Below are positions 19,101 to 34,100 of a DNA stretch of 64,000 nucleotides, one piece after another. The stretch covers positions 70,028,447 to 70,092,446 of the forward strand of contig NC_134835.1 of the NCBI RefSeq assembly GCF_004210375.1, in the 5' to 3' direction. The position numbers and the translations under genes were made by a program. This stretch comes from Tachypleus tridentatus. Its lineage: Eukaryota > Arthropoda > Merostomata > Xiphosura > Limulidae. How positions within the stretch are numbered: position 1 is the stretch's first letter; every line of letters begins with the position of its first letter. The notes beneath the pieces are model-generated. The model was not told the origin of the DNA, did no database searches, and saw only the letters and a list, made by a program, of their open reading frames with translations.

Positions 19101-22100
19101 TAACCCATATGAGTGGAAATATCCCAAGATGCCATAACTCCACGTTATATCATAAGCTTTCTCAAGGTAAAAAAAATACAAAAACAATATATTTTCACTG
19201 GAGAAAGGCTTCCCTAATTGACGTTTCAAGTCGAATCAGGTGGTCCATGGTGGAGTGCTGTTGTTGGATCCCCCACTAAGTGAATAAGAGGAGGTTGTTT
19301 GATTTGAGGAACCAAACAAGGCAAGCATTAGCAATGATCTCTATGATCTTACAAAGACAGCTTGTCGAAGCAACTGAATGGTAGTTTGAAGGAGCTTGAG
19401 ATCCTTCCCAGGCTTAGAGAAAGGGAGTACAATAACATGGTGCCAAGCATCAGGAAAAATATTCAACTGCCAAATTCAGTTAAAAACAACCAGAAGAATA
19501 GCAAGAGAGGTAGAAGAGAGACAGTGCAGCATCTCGTAATGAATATCACAGAATCTGACTTAGGTACTGCCAGACCTATGACAAGCAAGCTTGAGTTCCA
19601 CCAGCATAAGAGGCGATTATAATCATCAATACGATCAGCTCAAAAGAAAAGAGGTGATGCTCTGGGCTTCAGCACCTTCCTGGCAATCAGAGAGCAAATC
19701 TGAAAATGGGATTGAAGTATACTATCCACTAACCTTTTGTATCTTGTCCCATATGACTTTGGAACTGGTGGTAGAAAAAACTATGTTGGAGGCACGAAGA
19801 AATTTGTCACTACCACAGTTGGAATGAAGTGCAGCAGCATATGTCTGGCATGGAGTTGGGAATAATAATTTTCAAGCCTCTTGGCAGGAGATATTATTTA
19901 TAGCCTTCAAGCATTGCACCTCTTTCTCCTCCACCCATTTAGGGAAAGAAATAGAATGAAAGGGGTGTGGAACACTACAGTTAGCACAGCGTGATTCTAG
20001 TTTGCACTCATAAGCATCATGGTCTTTGCCACCACAACGAGCATATGTCAAAGAACCACAACATGATATTTTTGAGTGACCAGACAATTGACACTGGAAA
20101 CATCTGAGAGGGTTGGAAATGTATGGCCATACATTACAGTTCAGATAATCTGCTTTGACTGTGGCAGGAGGATGTGGTGATGTAAATGTCAATATCAGAA
20201 TATCAGTAGGCACCATAATTCTGTCTTTGCAAGTGGAGGTTTGGCACACCACAGAAATGCTTTAGCTGGAGAAACCAATGAGGATCTCAGACTCAAGAAT
20301 GTTCTTTAAATCGCTCTCAACTATAACTCCTCTGGAAGAATTAAAAGTTGTAAAGGGAGTAAGTAACCTCCATGGGTATATTTTCCATAGTCTTCAATTT
20401 CAAGAGGAGTTTGGTATGTTGTGGTGAAGATGTTCCCACCAAAATGTCTCCAGAGTGCAACTTCTTTTCTGACTTAGGGGAGCCAGCAAGCCCCTTTAAT
20501 CCCTTTTGAATAAAAAAAGAGGAAAACTGCCCTAAGGATTTCTCAAATAAAAAATGGATAATTAGAAATCAAGGTACAGATATAATCCCTTAAACCTGTA
20601 ACTATACAGACCTTCACATAAAACGACACTGAAAACAAACAAAAAAATATCTGACGTGCATAAGAAGAAAAATCAGATAAATTCACTTTTTGTAAATTCT
20701 TTCCAACAGTTTAATGATCATGTGTCATATCTTAAGCTTCTACAATTAGGAATTGCACAATATACAGACAAAAACACATCTTTAGTATGCTATAATAACA
20801 TAAAATGCAAACATCTATAATAGCATGTTTATATGAAAAATGTAAATATTGGATTTATTGGCTGTTTCCAATACAACCAGACTGTAACACTTATGTTTAA
20901 ACTAGTGAATACTAAAATCATAGAGTTGATTTAATATAAACCACATTATACTACTAACACTGTTCCTCTGTAAATGTTCTTCTCAGTTTAAAGATAATGA
21001 TTACTGTATGAAATTGTACTGTATTCCACTCATACAAAATTTTAGAAATACAGTTAACTATATTAACTGTATGAATTGTGTGTGTGTGTTTGTATACATA
21101 CATACATATATTATATATACTAAGATTCAAATTATAAAATTCAGCTTGTCTTATTAAGTAGATAGTAAGAATTCAAATTCAGTACTCCTTTGAGAATCAC
21201 TAACTGTGGTTATGAACATCTGGGTTATCTTTGACTGGCATCATCCAAACTTGTAACTACTGTCAATTCCCTTCCTTATTATTTGCAACTTACCAATATA
21301 ACTACTGTTTCAATGAGTTTACAAGTATAGATTTATTCTTCTTGTTACTTCTCAATGTAACTTCAATTTTATTTTTCAGAAGTTAAAATAATTGTTACAA
21401 ATATTAAGCAGTTTATAAGTTTGGTAGAAAAATCTTTTAAACCTGACACTCACTTTTAATTAATTGAAGATAACACTTAAGGTTTACAAGTTTCTATAAA
21501 ATGAATTTTAATTAATTGTTCTGTAACACAACAAATATTTTTCCTTTTACTGAAATTTATTTTTTCACTTATTAACTGGCAAATCAAAATGATACTACAC
21601 ATTCCATTATATAAGTTGTGCACTGCCCTAAACAATAATATTTATGAAACTCACTACATTTATGCAATACTCTACTCAATGAGATTTATGAAAAAGTAGT
21701 GTGTACTTCCAGAAACAAATTACAGTAAAACTAAGTGTGTATCAATATGACAGTGCTTTAAATACCAATCTTATGGATATCTGCCAGCTTAAAAAAGATT
21801 ATTTTATACACTGTGATATGCGTGTCTGTGTGTGTGTGAGTGTGCAGTACTTGATGTGGGATAGAGGTTTGTGAAATATTTGAAACTGAGTACTACATTA
21901 CTATCATGCTTATTCTTTATTATTATAAAAGTAACTGAAATGTGAAAATTACAAACCTATTAATTAGACTAAGTAAGATAATGAAAAATAGTAAAAAACA
22001 TATTCAAACATAATTTGGTATAGTAATGCTTATCAAGTGATTTACAACTTGCACGAAAGTTCAAAGGGCAATAAAACAATAAAATGAAATATAAAAAGGT

Positions 22101-25100
22101 GTACACTGTTATGAATTATAATATAGAAACTGACAGTTAAACTGTGTTTACAAACTTGGTCACAATGACCTAGACTGTAACAAATGGTTTATTCCTTCAA
22201 TCTGTGTACCACTTTATCTCATTCCTACCTTTCTCTTACATGACATTTTAAGGAAAACAACAGTTTCTTTTTGAAGTCCCTTGCCAATTCAAATATTTAT
22301 TGCATTCTCTATTGAACTTTTTCTTTCTGAAAAGCTTACAACCAATTAAAAGGTAATTCTGCCCCATTTCTAGCACTGTTTATGTGGCACACACACTTGC
22401 TGCTACTGAACTCTTGAATATACAACTATTTTAAGTTTCAAGTTGCCCCCAATGGCTTAGCGGTATGTCTGCAGACTTACAACACTAAAAACCGGGTTTC
22501 GATACCCGTGGTGGGCAGAGTACAGATAGCCCATTGTGTAGCTTTGTGCTTAATTCAAAAAACCAAAAAACAAGTTTCAAGTTTAAACCATGTAGCATTT
22601 TTAAGCTTATATTCTGTGAATATAAAAAAATCACAAAATAAAAGTAACAACTACAGGATTTTTTAATCATTATTATTCCAGTATACTAAAAGGAAGCAGA
22701 TGTGTAAAGACAGTTCAACAAGTCAACTTTTATTACCACAATCAATTCAATAATATGAAACTTACCATACAACACAGGATACACCTTTCCTTTAATTCCT
22801 GTTATAGGACTATGAACAGAATTCCCATTGATGTAAAAGTTCATCTCCACATGATCATAAGTGATACCCTGTAACAAAAGATCATTATCAACAAGTTTTA
22901 CGAACATGGACAGTGTTTTTAACTAAGGTAAACTGACTGATTCTCTGTTAAAATTTTCTGATATAAAACCTTCAACAAAACTTGTTATTTTTTAAAAGAT
23001 TTTTATAATTTCTTTGATAGATGGCCTGTACAACTGGCAAACACAACCTTGACATCTAACACCATTGTTTGGCATTACAAAATCCTACATGTAGAGCCAG
23101 AACACACAATCAGATTTCTTCTCTCCATCTTGTAACTTTAGATTTTGTTGTATCTTGTTTCAAGGATTACCACACCTAATTCTAATCACTGAAGCCAGAT
23201 TACAGGTAAATAAATATCAATGTTTTCTTTTTTATTTTGTATGTATTTATACTAATTTTTTTTTCCTGCTTACAGGATGACCATACCAAAGAATTATTGA
23301 TTTTTGCAGCCTATACAAGATCATTTTATTTTTTACATATAAATACAGTGTAGGAACAATTACAGAATTTTTAGAAAAGGATGAATGTTTCTGACTGCTA
23401 AATGGTGTAAGTTTTTTTTCAGAATCTTCCCCTGTATCCACCCCTGCAGTGCATGTAAGAAAAATATAAATGATTGCAACATGCTTTTTTGATATATATG
23501 ACTATAAATTTAATTTAATAAGAATGGAACTAAAAATTTTGGGAATAAAAAGTGACATCTATGGTACAAAAAATTAACAAATATAAGAATGCCATGGAAG
23601 TTAAAAGCACTAGTATCTAGTAACATCCAGGTAATTTACACAAAAGTATTCATATACACTGACCTAATTAAAATCCAGTAAAATACTCAAGGCCTAATAG
23701 GCAAATGCACCAATTGACTTGGTTAATGGCTTTTACAAACAACAGGAATGAAGCCTTTAACTTTGCACCTGTCAAAATGCTAGGTTGCTCAGATACATTA
23801 TTCATCAATACATGAATATATATTTCTGACAGATACTTACCTCCTCTAACAAAAAGCTTTTTTAATTTGTACTACCCTCTTCTAGCATAATTTTTAATTT
23901 GCCACTAGCCTTGTTACTCCCACTTATTACTAAATACCAACATGCAAATGATCATACAGCTACTCTTCACCACTAAGTGTATGAGCCACTATTCCTATAG
24001 TAACTAGTGCCTTCTCTTACTCATGCACAAGTTAATCACTTTGAGATTGGTTATAATGAGCCAAACCAATTCACACCAGAAGGGGGAAAGATGGGTGGGA
24101 AATATGAACGAGAGTAAGTATCTATCACAAGCACATTTTCAGTTTAGTAAAATGTTAACTTCTGATATGGTAACTCCACTCCATTCATGAAAAAAACTAA
24201 ATCCCACACTGAACTGAAGGAGGAGTGGTGAAAAGATGATCTCCCTTTAGAATATGCCCAACTGAAGACCATTAGGTGTGACAAGGAATGAAAATCAACA
24301 ACCCATTGGGAGACCATACCACATCCAAGACAGGGTGAAAAGATGATCTCCCTTTAGAATATGCCCAACTGAAGACCATTAGGTGTGACAAGGAATGAAA
24401 ACCAACACCCCATTGGGAGACCATACCACATCCAAGACAAGTATACTCTTTGCCCTTTAGTAATGTATCAGCAAAACATAAAGGAAATGAATGTGGAAGA
24501 GACTCAAAATAAGAAAAAAATATACAAATAATGAAAACCCCTGGCTTAGAGTGGCTAGAGTGTGGCAGACTATAAATGGGAGTTTAACCTCAAGCAATGT
24601 GTGCACCTCTAACATCAGATCCACCAGAAACTGACAAACAGCAGATGGAAGGAAGGAGGAGAATTCAGGCAGGTGTTCATCTCCAGTCCAAAACCTGGTG
24701 AATGAGTCATTCAGTCAGTGGTAGGAGAGGGGGAAACAGCCTTGCACAAATAGGAAGTTATGTGTCATGTCCAACTAAAACCAACACAGAATTCACTGGG
24801 AACCAACATCCAGTGGACAACAGAAAGAGGGAACACAATTCTGTGGTTACATTTACAGTCTAAAACCTGGTGATATAGGAAATTTAGCATCCAGTTTGTG
24901 GTATGAAGGATGTATCAGTCAATCATGTATGAGGACTGTCTCCAACAAACACACAATTCCCAGGAATCAACATCCAGAGGATGGTAGGAACAATAAATGT
25001 CTCAGATGTGTGGGAAAACTGCATTTTTTGTTAATTATTTGTAAATATATATATATTTATTTATGGCAGAATGCTACATCCAACACCTGGCAGCAACTGG

Positions 25101-28100
25101 AATTCTACCTCAGGTTTATGGTTGGAAGGGCATCACACCACTGATATCTGTTTTGTGCACACTCAGGAGAACAAACTTCCAATGTGCACACTGTAACTAG
25201 TTCCTTGTAACTAGGACTCCCATACTTCACTGGAAGGAGTGAAACAATATAAGAAAGCCCCCTTATATTCAAGATCACACTATAACTGGATCAATACAGT
25301 ATTTTAATTCTTAACATGAAAATCCTCTTGCATTCAGAGTGACCCAGTGAAATATATTATTGTTATATAGTAGCTATAATCAGTGTAAGGACTGAAGTAT
25401 ACTTTAGTTATACAATAGCTATGATCAGTGTAAGGACTGAAGTAAACTTTTGTTATAATATAGCTATAATCAGTGTACAGACTGAAGTATACTTTTGTTA
25501 TATAATAGCTATGATCAGTGTACGGACTGAAGTATACTTTTGTTATAAAATAGCTATGATCATTGTAAGGACTAAAGTATACTTTTGTTATATAATAGCT
25601 ATGATCAGTGTAAGGACTGAAGTATTCTTTTGTTATATGATACTAGGCTTCCGCTAGCTATTAGCCACAGTGGCAAAAGATAATAATTTTTTGGTCTTGG
25701 ATGGTTTTCCTTTATTTATTCTTCTCAAGTTTCCGTTTTGAACAGCTTTCGTGGTTTTTATCGCCATCCACACCATTAATTATGACAAATGACCAGAGGA
25801 GCCCCCCCAGCGAGTTGAAAAAACAAGAAACGTCTTTAAAAACTACCACTGACTGTAATATATATTTTCATTATATATGTATTTTTATGATTTCAGGGAT
25901 ATGACAACTAACAAATTAAAATTTAAAAAATTATTACTCAGCTGTGCTGATGATTTCTTTTATTTTCACTTCTTGTGCTACATGTCTGATTCTGCCAGTG
26001 GTACACAAACAGTAATCAGAGAAAACCTGACTTTCGTCAAACCTACATATGGGCTGTATCAAAGTGGAAATCCCAAGTTTCATTTGACATGTGTTTGAAG
26101 AAACTGAAGCTTGCAGCAGTGATCAGACTGTTGATGTGAAAAAAAATATACCCGCGATTTTCACAGAGTTGTTAAAGAAACTTGGTTTTCACAGTTTCCT
26201 TGGTTGGAACATGTTTCTCAACAAAATACATTTCATTGCAAATTATGCAGGGACAACAAGAAGACAAATATTAATGCTACCACTGGGAAAACTGCTACTA
26301 AGCCTAAAAAACACGACTTGGTGAAGCATGCACGGTCAGAAGATCATCGCAGTGCAGTAGCATCTCAAGTTTTGAAGAAGAACATGTCAACTGCTGCTGT
26401 TAGTGTGTATGTGGAGTGTAAAGGTGGCATTCAGGTACAGATGGCAACACCTTTATACTGATAATTTATATCAGGTATCTTTCATCATTAGGTAAGATTA
26501 CAAGTCTATTCCTTGCTGTGTGTGAGCTGACCAACACTGGGGCTGATTCTATCTACAACACAATGTGCTCAGTCATGGCAGATTGAGGATTGTTTGATGT
26601 TGACTTGGTTGGACTTGCAACTTGATGATGCAATAGTCATGGTGGGAATAAGAACAGGTATTGCTACAAAATTTAAGGAGGAATGACCCTGGATAATAAC
26701 AAGTCATTGTTTGGCACACAGATTACAGCTGGCAGCTGAAAAGGCAGCAAACCAGGTGCCATTCCTTGTGAAGTGCATTTCAGTTTTGAACCAGTTTGCA
26801 AAAAGCCTGAAATATTCTCCTAAGTTATGGAAGAGAGCAAAGCATTGCATGGAGAGAAAAGAAACATAATCACGCAAGTGTTCTTTACATGATAGCTCTC
26901 TTTTAATGATTCCATTCAAGCACTAGTCAACTGTATTGCATCTGTGATAAGCTGCCTGCAGGTCGTAGCAATGGAACGTGGTACTCCAGGCCGAGCTTTG
27001 CTACATGGTCTAGTCCAGCAAATGTCATGTTACAGCTTTGTCATGATGACACATTTTTTGACTGATGCTGTAGGCATTCTCAGACTTTTGTCAAGATCTC
27101 TACAGAGCTTATTTATCTTATGATCAGGCTAAAGCAATTATTGATGGGCCAATTCTGTCAATTCAGTTGCTGGTACACATTCCTGGTCCTTACACATACA
27201 CTGCACTAAAGGAACTCCCACAAGCTCCTGATGCCAGTGGTTACACTTCTTACAGAGGCCATGACATCAAAGATATTGATAAACAATGTGAAAAGTACAG
27301 ATCAGCTGCTGAGTCATTTGTTGAAGAGGTGGTCACAAAATTACAAGTAGCATTCCCAGACACTAACATCATGTCAGTTTTTTCAATATTTAGCCCATGT
27401 CACAGCAGAGCAGTATCTGATGAGGATGATCTGAAGAAACTCATCTAGTACTTCTCTCCTTTCATCAATGAGGATGAGGCACTGACTGAATGGCTGCTAC
27501 AAAGGAACATAATGGAACAGAATGCTCACAAAAACAGAAACATGAAGAGCTTCTACAAGGAATACATCCACCAGACCCGTCAAACTTTTCCAAATCTCTC
27601 CCAGCTTACAGCAATTGGATTAATAATTCCAGTTACATCTGTTGACTGTAAGCAGGGAATTAGCAGGTACAACAGCATCAAAACAGATGCCAGAAGCAGT
27701 CTGTTTGTGGCCAAGACAGAAATGTTACTGAACTTATCCATGGAGTCCAAACCTTTAGACCATTTAAACATTGGCTCTGCATTCAGATATGGGGTCACTC
27801 ACAAAAACAGACGTGGGTACTATGCCCTGTTGAAGAAATGTGCTTCTAAACCTCAGGTGTCAACTTCTACCACATCTTCTGTTGAGAATGATTTGGCTGA
27901 ATTGCTGCCATTGGATTTATCTACTTACTAGTCATGCTACTGTATTCCAGTTTTAAGTAATATTTTTTGTTTCTGTGTTATTTTGAGAAATATATCTCTT
28001 TATTTTCTTCTTTGTCATGTTTATTTTGTTTTTTTGGTGGGAAGATTACTGGGGAATAAAAAATACTACGAAACTTAATGTCTTGTAGATTTTCACATAA

Positions 28101-31100
28101 TTACAACTATTTTTCACTGGATGGAATTGATGCATATTAAAAGTCACGCACCACAGCTTTTGCCGACCTAAAATTGTGGTTAAACGACTGTCACTGTGAC
28201 TAAAAGAAAATTACTTTGTTTAGTCACAGTAGCTAAGAGAGTTATTTTTCTAGTGGAAGTCCAGTAATAGCCATAATCAAAGAAAGAAATGTAGGATACT
28301 TTATTTATACAGTAGCTGAAATCAGTTAAATGTTAAAATAAGAACAGCATAAGTTCTTCAAAATACCAAACAAGCATTTATGGTATATACTAAAATAAAA
28401 TCATAGAAATATGCACAATAGTTTCAACGTATACATTTATAAACTCAGTCATTCGTTCACTGAAACAAAGAAGTTTGAAAAAAACCACAAAGACAAAAGA
28501 AAAAAAGAGTGTTTATGACATTTAAACTTGTAGAATAAAAACACAAACATTTCTGTCTTTGTCATCTTAAAGATTCTTAACCTAGAATATTACAGGTCAA
28601 AATATAAATGATAATTACCATATTTGGATCATAAAAAAGACACAGCAGATTCTAATAGTTTGTTTAAAATCTTTCACCTCAAAATACTCCTTTCAATATT
28701 TTCTATATTATTACACAAAAGCACATCAAATATGAAAAGAAGCCTTGGTTTGAAGACAAATATGCATTAGAATGACTGGTTAATTAAAGAATTATATTAC
28801 AAATGGACATTAATCACATATACAAAACAACACACAACTGCTTAAATAATTTAACAAGAAAAAAAGGTTTAGTATAACAGTTAAAACCAGTTCAGTGTAA
28901 ATAAAGAGGTAAGTCAGGCTTTGTGAATTTGTAATTAGTTTATATCTATCTAAAGCAACTTTGTATAAGGATATCTAGTGGTAACTTGTCTTACCAGTAC
29001 ATCACCTTCTTGTGGTATTTCCACATGTTTATGCAAAACTTCTCCTTTATGTGTGATTGTTCCTTCACTTGTCAAGACCCACGTTTGACTATCCTGTCCA
29101 AGTGGTACATGACTGAGATCTGCCACATCAGTAGCAAGACCAACACCCCACATACCTTTATAACACAAAACCAAAATTATGTATAGTGGTTATAAATAAT
29201 TAGAGCTTTTCATTTTAAAAATACATTTACTACATTAAAAAAGCTATTTTGATCATTTCATATATTATACAAACAACATTTATAATATTCTACACTAATT
29301 TGAATGGCATATCTAGTTAAGGTAACTGAACAGATGACTAATAGAAACTCAAATTTTCGATTATTATTATTTCTGATTATTCCACTATTCAAATATTTCA
29401 AGTATTACCCTTATATTTGTTTGCTGACAACTGCTTAATGGGTTAGCTGCACTCTCCTCACCCTAGGTATCAAAACTTTATCCCAATTTTTTAACAGTAT
29501 AAAATTGTCCAAATTTAGGATAGCATGACTCAAATATCATACCTACTGATGCCAAACTTGTTCTTCCTGAAAATCACATGGGTTTTTATATTTTTATTTA
29601 CAATGGCAATGCTACTAAAGCTATAAGCTATTTCCTACTATCTCTAATTTTGAATTAGTGTCTAAAGAAAAGACAAATGAATGGCAGCACCTAGTGTCAG
29701 CTCTTGGATTACATATTAGTATTAAATAAAGTGTAAATTTAATGGATTTTTTAACAGTGTTATGTTTTTAACTTGTAACTGCATGAACATATTTTTTAAT
29801 GTTGATTAAAGTGTAAAATCAGTTTTTGCATTACTTAACATTTTACCTTCTTACCTGTATAACTTTGTTCATTAGTGTTAAACAAAGTAGAAATTTACTT
29901 TTTACACAATGAATTTGTATTCTGGTACATTTAGAAACTAAAGTTTTTGATTATGGGGTAAATGTGCCCTACAAAGCAGCATTCTTTATTTACTTTAAAA
30001 AATGCAGCTTTTTTAATAATATGATAAATATAAATGTAGCAATTGATTTTCATAAACAATAAAAAAGATCAATAAACCAATACTTACGAATTTCAATGCT
30101 ACATTAATTATGTTATTAAGGTGCCAACAAAAAAACAAATTTGCAACTACAATGCATTTCATTTCATATAAAATAATATAGACATATTTTACAATAGATT
30201 ACACACTGTTGTAAACTAGTACTTTTATGCAGTATCTAGAGAAATGGCTCACTGTTTATAAATGAAAAAAAAAATTAATAATGACAAGTTACTGAGTATT
30301 CAGAGAGTGCATAAGTTTAGTGTCAGAAAAGTTGTTGTTCATAGTTTAGTGTTAAAAATAAACTTTACTGTATCTATTATCAAGGAAATTCTGTATGCAA
30401 GTTTAGTTATAAATTAGATGTACTTACTACAGACTCAGAATTTTACTTCAAACACATGCTGCGCACTCAGGCCTGAATATAAACTGTAGTAATTATTATA
30501 AAAAAAAACAGTTTGTTATTGTTAAGTAGATTGAAACAAATAATTTTACAGAATCCACCAAACAACAGAACAATGTTACAATACTTGTGGCAGAAGTGGA
30601 ATTATTTTAGTTAAAATAGAACTTTGACCAAACTTCAACTTTCAAGAGGACCCCACAATCACAGAGCAAGACAGGAAATTTCATACAGAAAAATGGAAAG
30701 AAAAACAAACAGAAAGAGGCATAGCATTAAAATAAGATCAAAAAAACAGACAAGGTTAAAACATCAAGAAATAAGAACTGAGAACTTAAGAAAAGAATTA
30801 AGAGATATTACACTTAAAGAAATATGGAGCAATGTGCAATGGGAAAATTTCATCCACCCCAAATAAGATGACAAATTCATTATTTGTGAAAAAGTGTCCA
30901 TGAGTCCATACGTTTGTTGATTGAAAAACCCTTTTAGTGTGTTGATCAACAATAGTTCTACACCAATAGCTGTTTGACCTATTTTGCTAATGAAAGGCAG
31001 GAAATCATTGACAGACCTACAGCTGAAAAAAGAAGTGATTAATGCACAGAGAAAATGAACATAAAATATCAGTGAACTGGAAATTAAAAACTATGAGAAA

Positions 31101-34100
31101 AACCTCTATTCAAAGTGATGTGTCAGTAATTGACAAGGAAAGACAAAATTTGTACAGTAAGGGTAAATTCTTTCTTCTTGTTGGAACTTTATGTCTGCAT
31201 ATTGCTCAGATCTAATGCAGCTCTCTAAGAAAAGGAAGGTGCTAGAAAAATAGTCTAAGTTCTCACTAGTTTGCATTCAGTCTCCCATAAATTCAGCCTC
31301 AGAGCCAAGAGGAAAAAAATCATCAGACTGTATGCAAGACTCTAGCTCTCTGCACATACAAACTTTATGTTCTCTGCAGAAGGTGCTCCTCAACACCTGA
31401 GTAATATTATAGCACTAGACTCATGAGGTGGTAGAGGAGGGATATTGGAAAACTATTTTATGTACATATGTTACAAATCAAGACAATAAACAAAGGCTCA
31501 AGTCCCATGAAAAAGATCTAAAATAATTCAAAAGAAAATGTTGCAAATGTAGTAATAGCACTCAAGAAAATGTACAATAAACACATAAGACCATCTTTAT
31601 AATTATCTGTAATAATGGGAAGCTTAAGTACAGATTGGGTACAGAGGACACTGATGTAGGTACAAAAATTCATACAATTAAAATCGTTATAGGCAATTTA
31701 GCATGGTATCAAGACTGAAGCAAAATAAGAAAAAAATCATATCAATGTTCAGATGGCCAAAATAGAGAGGGCTAAAGCTAAAGTGTGAAAGGAGGTATAT
31801 GTGTCAAAGATATATTTTTTATAATTATTCAAATTAATATAAAATGAAACATAGTAAAAATACCATGATTTAATTTTTTATTTACATACTTTTACTATAT
31901 AAGAGAAGTAAAACATTGTAACAGCTTCTTTTATGAAATAAATCACTAAACAATACAAGGATTTTACAACTAATTATCATTTTGAAATTGTTTTGTTAAA
32001 CTTCCATGCATAGATTCAATATTTAAGATTTTCCTGTTAAAACAGATATGGAACTGAAATTCTTTTACATCCACAGTGGAAACTTCTAAACTTACTTTGG
32101 CTGTAAATTCTAACATGATGAGATAATTAAAAATTTCACAGCAAATACAAAACAAAAAACACACACAGTACAGTGATACTGATGAACTTGATTTTGAGAA
32201 TTGTATATCTGAGTATAAAGTGAGTGAGTCTGATAAGGTAGTGTTTCAAATAGTTTATTTTTGTGCAAAGCCAGAGCTTCAATGTGAAACCATAAACAGA
32301 CTACTAGATTTTTACTCCCCAAGTGTTTTGGAAACTAAAATAAAAAATTTAAGTTGGCTTTAATTACTGAAATGCAGAAGGTCATATCAAACTGTTTACA
32401 TAATAACACTATAAATGTCCCCAAAGAGTTTTACAGTGTCCTGATAGATGAATCATGTGACCTAGGACTTGAAGAAAAAACAAAAAATCTAGCCATTTGT
32501 GTAAAATGTGTGCACAAAGGCAATGTTGAGACATCTTATTTATGGAGTGTAAAGGTGGATAATGATAAAACCCCTACAATTACCCAACATTTGAAGAATA
32601 GCTAATTAATTAGGAGTAGATGTGAAAGGAAACAGTAAGCTTATGTATACAAGGAGCTGCTGCTATGATAGGTTACAGAGAAAGCTTCTGTGTCTTATGA
32701 GGGACTTCTTCAAAAGTAAAGTACCAAACATACAGACTTCACAAGAATATCACTAATAGGCTAACACAATAAAATAAAAATATTATCCATAATCAAGGAT
32801 CCACACTTGTGACTTTTTTTTTTTTTATGAAGGTCTAAAAGATGATACTGATGCTGCAGATTTTTACAGAACCAATAAATTTCAAATGACGCAGGGAAAA
32901 ATTGAAACTGAAATGATTACCATGTTTAATAACCATTATTTGGAATATAATTAATGGTCTAGGTTCAAAAGCATATTGAAAGGCATACAATTGATTGATT
33001 CATTGATTTAGTGTTTTATGGCACAAAGCAGCTAGGCTATCTGCATCAAACGTCCAGTGAAAAGGTCAAAATAAATTAAATGTAGTAAAATATATAAAAG
33101 GAAATGAAGGTAAAACAAAACATCATTGAAAAACAGAAAAAGTATAAAACCAATGTGACACCTAGTCTACAATGTTAAGAGAGAAAGCAGAGTAAGAGAA
33201 GTTGTAAAGGACTTTCTCTAGCAAAATGGTTATGATCATAACCCGCCAGGAAGACTAACAGGTAAGTACAAGAACCACCGTCAGTCACCTGAAGTTGGCC
33301 TTTCCAGTCCTGGTTCCGGGTTATGTTGTCATAACAGCCATTATCAAAAGGTAAAATAAGAAAAGTGTTAAAAGACATAAAGCAAAATTGTAATAAAAAT
33401 TAGCCAAATGTCCTATAAAAAGGTAAAAGTGAAGTGAATGTAGTAAAATGTGTAAAAGGAAACAAAGGTAAAAACAAAACAGCAATTAAAACATAAAATG
33501 GCGTAAAACCAATGTTGACATCCAGTCTACAAAGTTGTAAAGAACTTCTTGTAGCAGAATGGTAATGAGCATAACCTGCCAGGAAGACTAACAGGTAAGT
33601 ACAAGAAAGGCATACAAAAACTCAAAACTGAACATTTATGTACGAAGGTTATTAAACAGTATGATTATCAATTTCCTAGCATTTAAAAATTGTGTTAGCT
33701 TTATGCTTCTATATAACAACCATTGATTGTGAAAGAGCCTTTTGTGTACAAAACAGACTCACGAGAACATTAAGATTCTCTATTAAGGCAGAAAAGATAC
33801 TATTTAATGAAAACTGTTATGTTAGGCCTAGTAGTTTTATTACATGATCACAATTCTGTAGGGTAATGCTAAGAACAGAAAAAGACAAGGCTTTCACAAT
33901 CATGCAAACACAGAATTACAAAAATAAAAATAACTGCATAAGCTTCATATGTTTTTGTTTTTGTTTTCTTGAGGCTTAATACACAATAAGAACACACTAA
34001 CAATTCCAAACTCTTATAAATTTTCAACTGTTACATAAACTAGCATACAGATGGTTGTTCATGATACAGAATTACTGATCACCTTCCCAGATAGTGACAA

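Noticed and set aside
18295-19827. Plus-strand open frames in the Jockey element
   Set aside because: They run antisense to recognisable reverse transcriptase and linker sequence.
25421-25657. Open frame with a 15-residue repeat, a possible repeat protein
   Set aside because: It is fully explained by the 45-bp tandem array, has no signal peptide or known motif, and starts inside the array.
30624-30866. Basic open frame of 80 codons, a possible RS- or KR-rich protein
   Set aside because: Composition follows a purine-rich stretch; no splice or domain support in an intron of another gene.
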